Source: a virus
Virus record (IMG/VR): IMGVR_UViG_3300012920_000066
Span: 1-47,192 of that record
Strand: one strand, 5' to 3'
Length of the DNA stretch: 47,192 nucleotides
Part shown: one piece after another, positions 7,154-14,708 of the stretch
Layout: each line of letters begins with the position of its first letter
Position numbering within the stretch: position 1 is the stretch's first letter
Translations under genes and position numbers: made by a program
Notes under the pieces: generated by a model
The model's database searches: none
What the model was told of the DNA's origin: nothing
Seen by the model: only the letters and a program-made list of their open reading frames with translations

Positions 7154-10100
7154 ATGTCAGACTATTGGACAGGTAATATAACAGGTGCAGTAAATCAGGT
7201 AAATGCACAAATATCAGGCTCGCAAAGAGGTGATGTTATGTTTTCTGATGTTCAAGATGTTAAAGAATTTTACACAAATGCTAGAACAACTGTTTTTGAA
7301 GAATTTAAAAATGTAACAGACATGTCCAGTTATGATTCATTTTTGCAATCCCAGGCAGAAAATCTTTCACTCTTATCAAATAGTGACATAGAACAGTTAC
7401 AGCAAATATTTGACAATGAAAAAAGTCAAAGTTTTGAAGAGGCTCTAATGGAGGAGATAGGTGATCCTCATGTAAACGATGATGAAAAAAGTTATTATGA
7501 TGCTGTAATAGATGGCAAATACCTACCTAACAGAGTTATAGGAAACAGACTGGACAAATATCATACTCCCAATTATAATATTAAATTGTTTTTGATGGAC
7601 AAACAACATGTGATTGAAATGCACAATGATAATGGGGACGATGAAAGAAATCCTATTGGTTATGATGTGACATTAGCAGACCCAGATAGACAAGTGGTAT
7701 TGGCTCAGACAGGTGTAACAGATATTACAATAGATAATTTAAATATAGAACATTTTAGCAATGATGGCTCTGGAGCAGACCCAGATGCTAACAGAAGTGT
7801 TCCTGCAACTTTTAGTTTTACATTAACAGAACCTGGTAGTGTTACATTTTTAGACAGATTGGCGGCCGCCCAAGTATATTGTGGTTATACTGAACAACTT
7901 AATAGTGGAGAAGCAAGTACACAAACAGTAGTTGCAGGTGGTAGTCAGATTCCATTTTATTTACAAGTATCATTTCATGGCCATCCTGACAATGCTGACG
8001 AAAATGATGAATCAGTTAATGACCATCTTATAGGCAGACCTTTTGTGTATGAACTGGGTTATTTAAAATTTGATATGCAGATAACACCGGAAGGTGCTGT
8101 ATATAATTGTACGTCACATTCACATAATGATATTTCTGCATTTCCTGAATACCATACACTTAGAACTGAAATAATTATTAGTGGTGATAGCATAAGTCTG
8201 CTTATGGACAGACTTCAAAATGCATTAAACGATCAACTTAAAAAGAATAAAGATGCAGGGCAGGATTCAGGAAATGACGGACAGGAAACAGACGCTACGG
8301 AGAGTATAGCAAAAACTGAATATACCATAAATTATAACCATATTTTTAAATCAGCAGAAGAAGTAAAGGAAGTAATTGATGGCGAATCTGAAGATGGCTC
8401 TGTTTATCAGGAAGATGGCAGATTAAGTGATAGGATTTATTTAGATCCTGACAGAGTAACACCAGTAAGTTTAGCCAATACTCCAGAATGGTATCAAACA
8501 CCTAATCCAGAAGCAACTCAGGCACGTTCGGGTTCAGAAACTAGTTCTTTAGGCACACAATTTGGTACATACGATCTTCCAGGAGCGGCAGAAGGAGATC
8601 CCACTATAGTGGCAGGTGCAACAAATCCATCAGGACCTATGGGCGGTGTATCAGTAGATGGATCAGAAATGGATCAGGGAAATCAGGACAAGGTTAGACT
8701 CATACTTTCGGACAAGTCCATGGTAACATTAAGGTTTCCTGCAGGTAAAACTGTAAAAGATTGCCTGTTTACAATTTTAAGTTTAAGTTATGATTTTATG
8801 AAAGATGCAACCAGGCTTGTGGATTTTGAAGATCCTAGCAAAGGAGTAGACTATAAAAAAACTTTTGTTAATTGGTTTGATATAAATGGTGCAACCAATA
8901 TTGATTATAGTGTGTATGATAAAAAATTGAACAAATACAAAGCAAGGATAGAATACAGCGTCGATAAGGTAAAAAGTCCCAGAACTGATGTGGGTATTTC
9001 AGGTGAAGAATTTGAACCTCTTACAGATGCAGAAATTGTTACTAGCAGAGTCCAGGATTTGAATATTGTTAAAGAATATCTTTACATGTTTACTGGCTTA
9101 AATGATCAAATAATACAATTAGAGTTAAATTTTAATGAAGCATTTGCATTAAAAGTACCTTACTATGGAATAGGAAATCCAATAGCTCAATTGGCATACG
9201 CATCTGCAGGAGATTTAACACTTGATGAAGCCGAAGTAGCAAATCCTCTTATAAACAGTCCTAGTGACAAACTTTCTGAGGAGCAACGAAAATCTAATAT
9301 TTTAGATTTTTTTAAGGACTTGCAAAGTAATATTACAGCCGGAATAGACACATTAGAAGGCAGTTTGGGTGCATTACTAGATGAAAGTGCCACAGGAATA
9401 AGTAGGGAACTTATAGAAGATGCAATGGTTAAAAACGACGAAGGCGCCCAAGAATTATTATCACAAACCATAGCAAGTGACGATCAACTTAGAATTGCCG
9501 TAAATGCCGCAATTACAAAAAACAGAATTTCTGCACAAACAGGCACACCCACTGAAAGTGATGAAAACGGTCAAGACGAAACTGAAGATGAGGAAGCAAA
9601 ATCACTAATACCTGTTTTTGGTTCTCAAATAGTGCCAGGTCTAGAAGGCCCAGGTGATGACCCAAGAATAGCAGAACGTTTTGGCAGTATATTAGACGAT
9701 CAAATACAGGCATTTACAGACAAACCAGCACATAACAGACCCGTAATTAATTATGATACATTTTCAAGCACAAAATTTAAACCACGTCCTGTAGAACGTG
9801 GATCAATAAGATCCATGGCATTTGCTCATTTAATGAGTCAACATTCTGGAGCAGTTGCTACTCAAAAGTTTGATGTTTTACTAAGAGGTGATCCTTGGTG
9901 GTGGGGAAAAGGAAATTTTTACAAACAAGATAAAAGTCCAGACATAAATGAATATGTTAATGATTTAGAAGGTGCATATTATGACAGTGGTGGTCCTTTA
10001 GTTTTAATAATGATAGAGGCACCTAGGAAACTGGATTTTAATACTGAGGACGAAGACCAGAATACCGGCTTTTATGATTTTGGTCACATTAACTATACTA

Positions 10101-10477
10101 TGAGTGGAATATACAGAGTTGTAAGAACTGAATCTATTTTATCTAATGGTACATTTGAAACCTCAATGACTGTGGTAAGAGAACAAGGATATGATGTATC
10201 TAAAATAGAAAAAGTAAGAGAAATTGTAAGAGCCAGAATAGAAGAAAGGAAAGAACAGATTAAAAATAAAAATGATGGTATGATGGCACAAGTTGACAAT
10301 GCATTAGCAGGATTATTTAATACTGTAAATAGATTAACTGGAGGAAATTTGTCTATTCCAACAGCCAGTGAATTTTTAGGAAATGAAGCAAAATACTTTG
10401 ACCGTATTCCACCAGAGTTTTTAACACAAGAAATTTTAGATAGATTTTATTCAACATCAGGAATAGGATTCGAGTAA
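7154..10477 (+). CDS. Large baseplate hub protein (gp27-like role)
   Basis: An 1107-residue virion protein. The N-terminal third has hub-like segments (FTLTEPGSVTFLDRLAAAQ, then IPFYLQVSFHGHPDN). The middle has NIVKEYLYMFTGLNDQIIQL followed by LNFNEAFALKVPYYG, and the C-terminal third has an IRSMAFAHLMSQ / LLRGDPWWWGKGNF / MSGIYRVVRTESILSNGTFE series. This layout is typical of the large hub proteins of marine myoviruses, which bridge the tube and the central spike. The linkers between blocks are acidic and low in complexity. GGAGG (7142-7146) precedes the ATG. It is adjacent to the gp5-like spike gene (1-base overlap), as expected for hub and spike partners. The exact T4 counterpart (gp27) is inferred from pattern and position. 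Confidence 0.65.
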   Translation: MSDYWTGNITGAVNQVNAQISGSQRGDVMFSDVQDVKEFYTNARTTVFEEFKNVTDMSSYDSFLQSQAENLSLLSNSDIEQLQQIFDNEKSQSFEEALMEEIGDPHVNDDEKSYYDAVIDGKYLPNRVIGNRLDKYHTPNYNIKLFLMDKQHVIEMHNDNGDDERNPIGYDVTLADPDRQVVLAQTGVTDITIDNLNIEHFSNDGSGADPDANRSVPATFSFTLTEPGSVTFLDRLAAAQVYCGYTEQLNSGEASTQTVVAGGSQIPFYLQVSFHGHPDNADENDESVNDHLIGRPFVYELGYLKFDMQITPEGAVYNCTSHSHNDISAFPEYHTLRTEIIISGDSISLLMDRLQNALNDQLKKNKDAGQDSGNDGQETDATESIAKTEYTINYNHIFKSAEEVKEVIDGESEDGSVYQEDGRLSDRIYLDPDRVTPVSLANTPEWYQTPNPEATQARSGSETSSLGTQFGTYDLPGAAEGDPTIVAGATNPSGPMGGVSVDGSEMDQGNQDKVRLILSDKSMVTLRFPAGKTVKDCLFTILSLSYDFMKDATRLVDFEDPSKGVDYKKTFVNWFDINGATNIDYSVYDKKLNKYKARIEYSVDKVKSPRTDVGISGEEFEPLTDAEIVTSRVQDLNIVKEYLYMFTGLNDQIIQLELNFNEAFALKVPYYGIGNPIAQLAYASAGDLTLDEAEVANPLINSPSDKLSEEQRKSNILDFFKDLQSNITAGIDTLEGSLGALLDESATGISRELIEDAMVKNDEGAQELLSQTIASDDQLRIAVNAAITKNRISAQTGTPTESDENGQDETEDEEAKSLIPVFGSQIVPGLEGPGDDPRIAERFGSILDDQIQAFTDKPAHNRPVINYDTFSSTKFKPRPVERGSIRSMAFAHLMSQHSGAVATQKFDVLLRGDPWWWGKGNFYKQDKSPDINEYVNDLEGAYYDSGGPLVLIMIEAPRKLDFNTEDEDQNTGFYDFGHINYTMSGIYRVVRTESILSNGTFETSMTVVREQGYDVSKIEKVREIVRARIEERKEQIKNKNDGMMAQVDNALAGLFNTVNRLTGGNLSIPTASEFLGNEAKYFDRIPPEFLTQEILDRFYSTSGIGFE

Positions 10478-12771
10478 TGACACAAGATGTAACACAATCA
10501 CCTCTGACACCAGAAGGATTAGTAAACACAATTAAAGATGCAAAATACTCTGGAATACACCAGGGTGTAATTACAGATACCGCTGATTATCACAGACAGG
10601 GTAAAATAAAAGTTTTTGTTTCTAAACTAGGTGCAGAAATGAATGCCAAACCCTCAGAGGGAGAGACATTAGCACCTGGCGAAGTATTAGCAAAATGGTC
10701 TTCTCCATTTTTAGGAGTCACAGAAAAGGTTGGTGGTGACGATGTAGACCCTAAATCATATGAATACGCACAAAAAAGTTACGGTTTTTGGATGGCACCA
10801 CCTGATAGAGGCGTACTTGTTTTAGTAACATTCATTAATAATGATCCAGAAGACGCATATATTTTAAGTTGCATAGGTGGTCCAGAATGGAAAGGCCATA
10901 TGATGCCATCTATACCTGGAAGTTTATTAAATTATGGAAAAGGTGGTGCAGGATTAAATTTACCTGTAGTAGAGAAATCGCTTAAAGACCCAGTAAAAGG
11001 CCAAGAAGGCACTGATACACCAAGACCACCACATCACGATTTAGCAGAAGCCATTGTAACACAAGGTTTAATCACAGATAGTGTAAGAGGTACTGCAAGA
11101 TATGGATTACGTTCCAAAGACGTAAGCATGACTTATGGTATATCAACACCAGGGCCTTTGGTAGCAAATGCAGAAGAAGGCAAAGGCAATCCTAAACACA
11201 GAAAAGGCGGACATACATTTGTTATGGACGACACACCTAATGCTAGACACATAAGATTAAGGTCTGCAGGTGGTAATCAAATTTTAATGGACGACAATGA
11301 AGGCATTATATATTTGATAAACAAGCCTGGTACTGCCTGGATAGAACTCTCTAAAAATGGCAGTATTAATATTTTTGGTGAAGGAGACATGAATATCAGA
11401 TCTAAAGGAAACTTTAATATGAGATCTGACAGAAATGTAAACATTGAAGCAGGTAGAAATGTCAGAATAAAAGCCGCAGGTGATATGAAATCAGGCGAAT
11501 ATGTGGGAATGCCCAAAGGCTACAAAACAGGAATACACCAAGGTGCCGCAGGTGCTGGTGGTGATATTAGATTGGAAAGTACAAGTGGTACAACTATTAT
11601 GGCAGGAACAAATGCTGTTATAGATGCACAGAATGGAGATGCCAGTTTTAAAGGTGCAAACAAAGTTAAAATAGATGCTAGAAAAATTGACATTATGTCT
11701 ACTGTAAAACCTGCACCAGTAGGAGACCCAGATGTTTTTGGTGGAATCACAATAGAAGCATTGGGTGGTCCACTAGGATTACTAGGAACAACAGGACTTA
11801 ATTTAGTTGGCACAGCAGGAATAGGACTTACAGGTGTACCTATTTTGTTAAACTCGCCACCAGGTCTTGCAGGTATCCCGCCACTTAAAGGAATACCAGG
11901 GCCTTCATTAAAACCTTTAAGTATGCAGGATTTAACAGATTTATCCAGTACACCACCTGAATACGATAGAGATTCTGAAAACATATTACCAGGAGGTGGT
12001 ATAAGAGAAGATGGGGCAACTATTAGCACAATAGTTGGTGAAATGCTTACTGCTGAACCATATGCAGGACACTATAAATCAGATGCGGCCGCAGATGCTA
12101 ACCAATACGGTATGACAGAAGATTTAACAGCAGATTCAGATCCTAATGCACAGCCTCCAGCAGACAGCAACGATCCTGCCGCAGGGTATAAAGCACAAGT
12201 TAAACAAATAATGAACGAAGTTGTGCAAAAAAGAATACAAGATGATCAGAAAAAACTTGATGACTTGCTGGGCAGTTTGCCATTTCCTATACCAGGACTA
12301 GAAGCAATTAAGGCAGGAGCCAATGCGGCAGAATTAATGAGTAATTTTAATATTGCAGGACTTAAAGGAAACCTTACAGATCTATTAAATTATGAGCAAT
12401 ATCTAAAAGGACTAATTATGCCAAGTTTTAGTTTTAATATTCCTACACTTTCAGATCTGTTAGCAGGTAGATTTGGCTATGCACTAACTCTTCCTGATTG
12501 GATGTCTGATATGGAAATGATGATGTTAGATGTTCAAAATAGGTTGGCTGAGTTAGAACAATTCAAAGCAGATGCTCTTGGACAAATAACAGGATTGGCA
12601 GGCGATGCCATTGGACAAGTGGCAGGCGAGTTAGGCGTAGATAACTTAAAAAGTGTTGGTGACTTTAGCGGAGTTGTAAATAATTTAAAACAAGAGACAG
12701 GCTTAACTTCAGAACAATTAAATCAGAAAGTAAGTGATATTTCAAACAGTATTACTAGTGGAGGCGATTAA
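10477..12771 (+). CDS. 5: gp5-like central spike protein lacking the lysozyme domain
   Basis: The N-terminal region (about residues 24-150) looks like the gp5/VgrG OB-fold: GIHQGVITDTADYHRQGKIK near 27-46, then YGFWMAPPDRGVLVLVTFIN and EDAYILSCIGG. Residues about 255-410 form a beta-helix with short alternating repeats (GDMNIRSKGNFNMRSDRNVN and GRNVRIKAAGDM). The last third is helical and low in complexity. T4 gp5 has a lysozyme domain between OB-fold and helix; I see none here. The next gene encodes a lysozyme-like protein, so the activity may be split off. The protein should form the membrane-piercing needle beneath the hub. Confidence 0.8.
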   Translation: MTQDVTQSPLTPEGLVNTIKDAKYSGIHQGVITDTADYHRQGKIKVFVSKLGAEMNAKPSEGETLAPGEVLAKWSSPFLGVTEKVGGDDVDPKSYEYAQKSYGFWMAPPDRGVLVLVTFINNDPEDAYILSCIGGPEWKGHMMPSIPGSLLNYGKGGAGLNLPVVEKSLKDPVKGQEGTDTPRPPHHDLAEAIVTQGLITDSVRGTARYGLRSKDVSMTYGISTPGPLVANAEEGKGNPKHRKGGHTFVMDDTPNARHIRLRSAGGNQILMDDNEGIIYLINKPGTAWIELSKNGSINIFGEGDMNIRSKGNFNMRSDRNVNIEAGRNVRIKAAGDMKSGEYVGMPKGYKTGIHQGAAGAGGDIRLESTSGTTIMAGTNAVIDAQNGDASFKGANKVKIDARKIDIMSTVKPAPVGDPDVFGGITIEALGGPLGLLGTTGLNLVGTAGIGLTGVPILLNSPPGLAGIPPLKGIPGPSLKPLSMQDLTDLSSTPPEYDRDSENILPGGGIREDGATISTIVGEMLTAEPYAGHYKSDAAADANQYGMTEDLTADSDPNAQPPADSNDPAAGYKAQVKQIMNEVVQKRIQDDQKKLDDLLGSLPFPIPGLEAIKAGANAAELMSNFNIAGLKGNLTDLLNYEQYLKGLIMPSFSFNIPTLSDLLAGRFGYALTLPDWMSDMEMMMLDVQNRLAELEQFKADALGQITGLAGDAIGQVAGELGVDNLKSVGDFSGVVNNLKQETGLTSEQLNQKVSDISNSITSGGD

Positions 12772-13466
12772 TGGCAGGTCCTACTAAAATAGAAATAGTT
12801 GAAAAAGTAATTACTAAAATGCTTGAAAAAGGTATCACTCCTATATTTGATGGTCCAGGTTTGATATTAGTTGACGAGGCTGGAAACAAAGTTGTAGATT
12901 TTTCTCAAGGATTAGGACCTATTAGTGCTGATTTAACTATGATGACAAAACTAGAACAAGCAAACAGAACAGTTTCCAGTTTAGTAAGAGTTAGAATCAG
13001 TGACAATCAGATGTTGGCGTTGTGTAGTTTTTGTTCTCATATAGGCGATCAAAATTTTGCTAAAAGTGGTGTTTTGAGACAATTAAATAATGAAAACTAC
13101 CAACTTGTTCCTAGTGCTCTTTTAAGATGGAGAAAAGGTGCTCCAGAACCTGGGACAGAGCCTGAGGTAAGACTGGACTTTCAGCACAGAAGAGAATTTG
13201 AGGCAGAATTGTTTACAACACCAGACATTGTAAAAATAGAATTTGATATTGAAGGACAAAACCAAGCAACTTGGAAACAACTTACTGCTATGCTAAAGAA
13301 AAGAAAACAAGAAGCAATGGACGAAATTCTTGCTGGTCAGGCCAGAGGTGAATATTTAGATTTTGGAGATTTATCCAGATTAATTAATAATGGCGATCCT
13401 GCAGTAGGACGTCCTGTAGACCCAGATGAAAAACCATCTGGACCTGATATGCCTACTGCTTACTAA
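12771..13466 (+). CDS. Lysozyme-fold (GH24-like) tail protein with an unrecognisable catalytic half
   Basis: Residues about 76-147 resemble the C-terminal lobe of phage GH24 lysozymes: ISDNQMLALCSFCSHIGDQN, then SGVLRQLNNENY, ALLRWRKGAP and HRREFEAELF. The usual N-terminal catalytic segment (Glu-Gly, then Tyr-x-Asp and a TIGYGH-like loop) cannot be found in residues 1-75. Either the active site is very divergent or the protein is structural. The gene starts within the gp5 stop (TAATG), consistent with a lysozyme module separated from the spike. The C-terminal tail is rich in Pro, Asp and Gly and ends 14 bases inside the convergent coiled-coil gene. Confidence 0.55.
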   Translation: MAGPTKIEIVEKVITKMLEKGITPIFDGPGLILVDEAGNKVVDFSQGLGPISADLTMMTKLEQANRTVSSLVRVRISDNQMLALCSFCSHIGDQNFAKSGVLRQLNNENYQLVPSALLRWRKGAPEPGTEPEVRLDFQHRREFEAELFTTPDIVKIEFDIEGQNQATWKQLTAMLKKRKQEAMDEILAGQARGEYLDFGDLSRLINNGDPAVGRPVDPDEKPSGPDMPTAY

Positions 13467-13653
13467 GTCTTAATTCTTTTTTAAGATCTGCATTTTCAAC
13501 AAGTAACCTATATTTTTGTTCTTGTTCTTCTGCTACTGCTTTTTCCAATAATTCAATATGAGCTCTTAAAGAAGCACATTCATTATTTTTATCAACCAGC
13601 ATTACTCTAAGTTCTTCTTCAAGTGTATCATTTAATGTGGATATGTTTGACAT
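13453..13653 (-). CDS. Small coiled-coil protein
   Basis: I take the ATG at 13653 (MSNISTLND), giving 66 residues, instead of an in-frame TTG at 13665: a GAGGAA ribosome site lies just before the ATG. Nearly the whole chain is a charged heptad pattern (LEEELRVMLVDKN, ASLRAHIELLEKA, LLVENADLKKEL), so it should form a coiled coil. It is the second gene of a two-gene minus-strand cassette; its start overlaps the hydrolase stop region. Its 3' end overlaps the lysozyme-like gene on the other strand by 14 bases. Function unknown; it might be a partner of the hydrolase or a small regulator. Confidence 0.6.
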   Translation of the reverse strand: MSNISTLNDTLEEELRVMLVDKNNECASLRAHIELLEKAVAEEQEQKYRLLVENADLKKELRLSKQ

Positions 13654-13654
13654 A

Positions 13655-14260
13655 TTATTCCTCAAATATAATTTTTTCCAATAAATCTGTTACAGTATTA
13701 TTTAACAAAACTTCGCTGTGGCCTGCCTCTATTGTTATGTTCTGAGTATTTATGAAACCTGGTGGAGTTGCACCTTGGCTATCGCAAGATATCATTCCAT
13801 CGTTTGCTTTTCCTCCTAAACCTGCCACAGGATTAGAACCTCTTGTACACACAATATTAGTGTGTTTGCCTTTAAATGTTTTTTCTTGCAATAATGATAA
13901 AACTTCAGCACCTGGTTTAGTATTTTGAAATACTTTACCTGCAAAGAACATACCAAATATCCTAGCAACAGGTGTGCCTTCCCAAGGAGTAGCAATAGTA
14001 ACTAAGTGTTTTACACGTCTTGGATAAACACTAGCATACCAACTAGCAATTAATCCCCCAAAACTATGTCCCACAAGTACTACAGGTTCTTTACCGAACT
14101 CCCTTTCTTTACGAATTCTAAGTATTTCTACTATATCAAATGGGTCATCTTCCATATCATATGCTGGAGCCATAAACTTATGCTCAGGCAATTTTAGAGT
14201 AAAATAATTAAAATTCACTGGGCTGGCATTAGCACCATGTAGATAAATCACATTTTTCAT
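13655..14260 (-). CDS. Alpha/beta-hydrolase, lipase/esterase-like
   Basis: From the ATG at 14260 the protein has 201 residues. It starts with beta-strand 1 and the oxyanion segment VIYLHGA (4-10). The nucleophile elbow is GHSFGG (64-69, Ser66), the acid is probably Asp154 (KANDGMI) and the base His181 (EAGHSEVL), a complete catalytic triad. This is the pattern of lipases and esterases acting on acyl esters; the substrate is unknown. No signal peptide or membrane segment is seen. An upstream GTG at 14275 lies in the promoter -10 region and is rejected. The gene stands on the opposite strand inside the baseplate operons, with its own sigma70 promoter, like a moron. Possible roles are cell-envelope lipid cleavage at lysis or host metabolic change; neither is proven. 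Confidence 0.8.
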   Translation of the reverse strand: MKNVIYLHGANASPVNFNYFTLKLPEHKFMAPAYDMEDDPFDIVEILRIRKEREFGKEPVVLVGHSFGGLIASWYASVYPRRVKHLVTIATPWEGTPVARIFGMFFAGKVFQNTKPGAEVLSLLQEKTFKGKHTNIVCTRGSNPVAGLGGKANDGMISCDSQGATPPGFINTQNITIEAGHSEVLLNNTVTDLLEKIIFEE

Positions 14261-14266
14261 TACTCC

Positions 14267-14294
14267 ATTATACACGAATTTTATTTTGTGTCAA
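14267..14294 (-). promoter_or_regulatory. Consensus sigma70 promoter of the hydrolase cassette
   Basis: On the minus strand TTGACA (14294-14289), a 16-base spacer and TATAAT (14272-14267) repeat the layout of the gp55 promoter. The expected start, 7 bases past the -10, is 14260, the A of the hydrolase ATG. Confidence 0.8.
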
Positions 14295-14296
14295 GC

Positions 14297-14325
14297 ATTA
14301 TAACTTGTTTTAATTAATATGATAA
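14297..14325 (-). promoter_or_regulatory. Possible second, overlapping sigma70-type promoter
   Basis: TTATCA (14325-14320) and TATAAT (14302-14297) on the minus strand with a 17-base spacer, as at 5917-5945. The -35 overlaps the late box of gp25. Confidence 0.35.
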
Positions 14326-14328
14326 ATA
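14321..14328 (+). promoter_or_regulatory. Late promoter box GATAAATA, predicted leaderless start of gp25
   Basis: The last A of the box is 6 bases before the A of the gp25 ATG (14334). With T4 geometry the transcript would begin at the start codon. Confidence 0.75.
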
Positions 14329-14333
14329 AAGGT

Positions 14334-14708
14334 ATGGCAACAACATTCAGAGGATTTAATACTGTAGACAATATTAGAGCACCTTACTCATTGTATGATG
14401 TTGAGTTGGTTAAGAGAGATTTGCTAAACGAATTCTACACCAGGCAAGGGGAAAGGTTAATGAGACCTAATTTTGGATCTATTATTTGGGACCTTCTCAT
14501 GGAACCAGAAGATGTAACTACTGAACAAGATATCAGAGATGATATTGAACGTATTGTAGGCAAAGACCCAAGAGTAAAATTAAACGAAACAGTATTATAT
14601 ATTTCAGACCATACTATTAGAGCTGAAGTACATTTGAATTATGTTCAAGCAAATACAGACGATATTTTATATTTAGAATTCGTTAATAACAGTGGTGGTG
14701 ATGAATAA
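14334..14708 (+). CDS. 25: gp25-like baseplate wedge subunit
   Basis: The protein (124 residues from ATG 14334) shows the gp25/TssE signature: RDLLNEFYTRQGERLMRP followed by NFGSIIWDLLMEP, then a helix starting DIRDDIERIVGKDPRVKL. T4 gp25 (132 residues) links wedges to the tube/sheath initiation ring. An ATG at 14319 lies inside the late promoter and adds only MINKG, so I reject it as the start. AAAGG (14328-14332) lies next to the ATG but would be upstream of the predicted transcript start. The stop overlaps the gp6 ATG by one base (TAATG). Confidence 0.9.
   Translation: MATTFRGFNTVDNIRAPYSLYDVELVKRDLLNEFYTRQGERLMRPNFGSIIWDLLMEPEDVTTEQDIRDDIERIVGKDPRVKLNETVLYISDHTIRAEVHLNYVQANTDDILYLEFVNNSGGDE

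Larger units (their letters stand above)
14297..14328. repeat. 32-bp divergent-promoter element, copy 2
   Basis: Identical to 5917-5948 at 29 of 32 positions. It ends in the late box of the gp25 operon. Confidence 0.8.

Noticed and set aside
11520-12029. 169-residue minus-strand frame inside the gp5-like gene
   Set aside because: Antisense to a well-supported gene; its Pro/Ser-rich product mirrors the Gly-rich sense strand.
14273-14275. GTG 14275 as the start of the hydrolase
   Set aside because: It overlaps the promoter -10 region and adds residues (MYNGV) outside the fold; ATG 14260 fits better.
14319-14321. ATG 14319 as the start of gp25
   Set aside because: It lies inside the late promoter; ATG 14334 begins the family-like MATTF N terminus.
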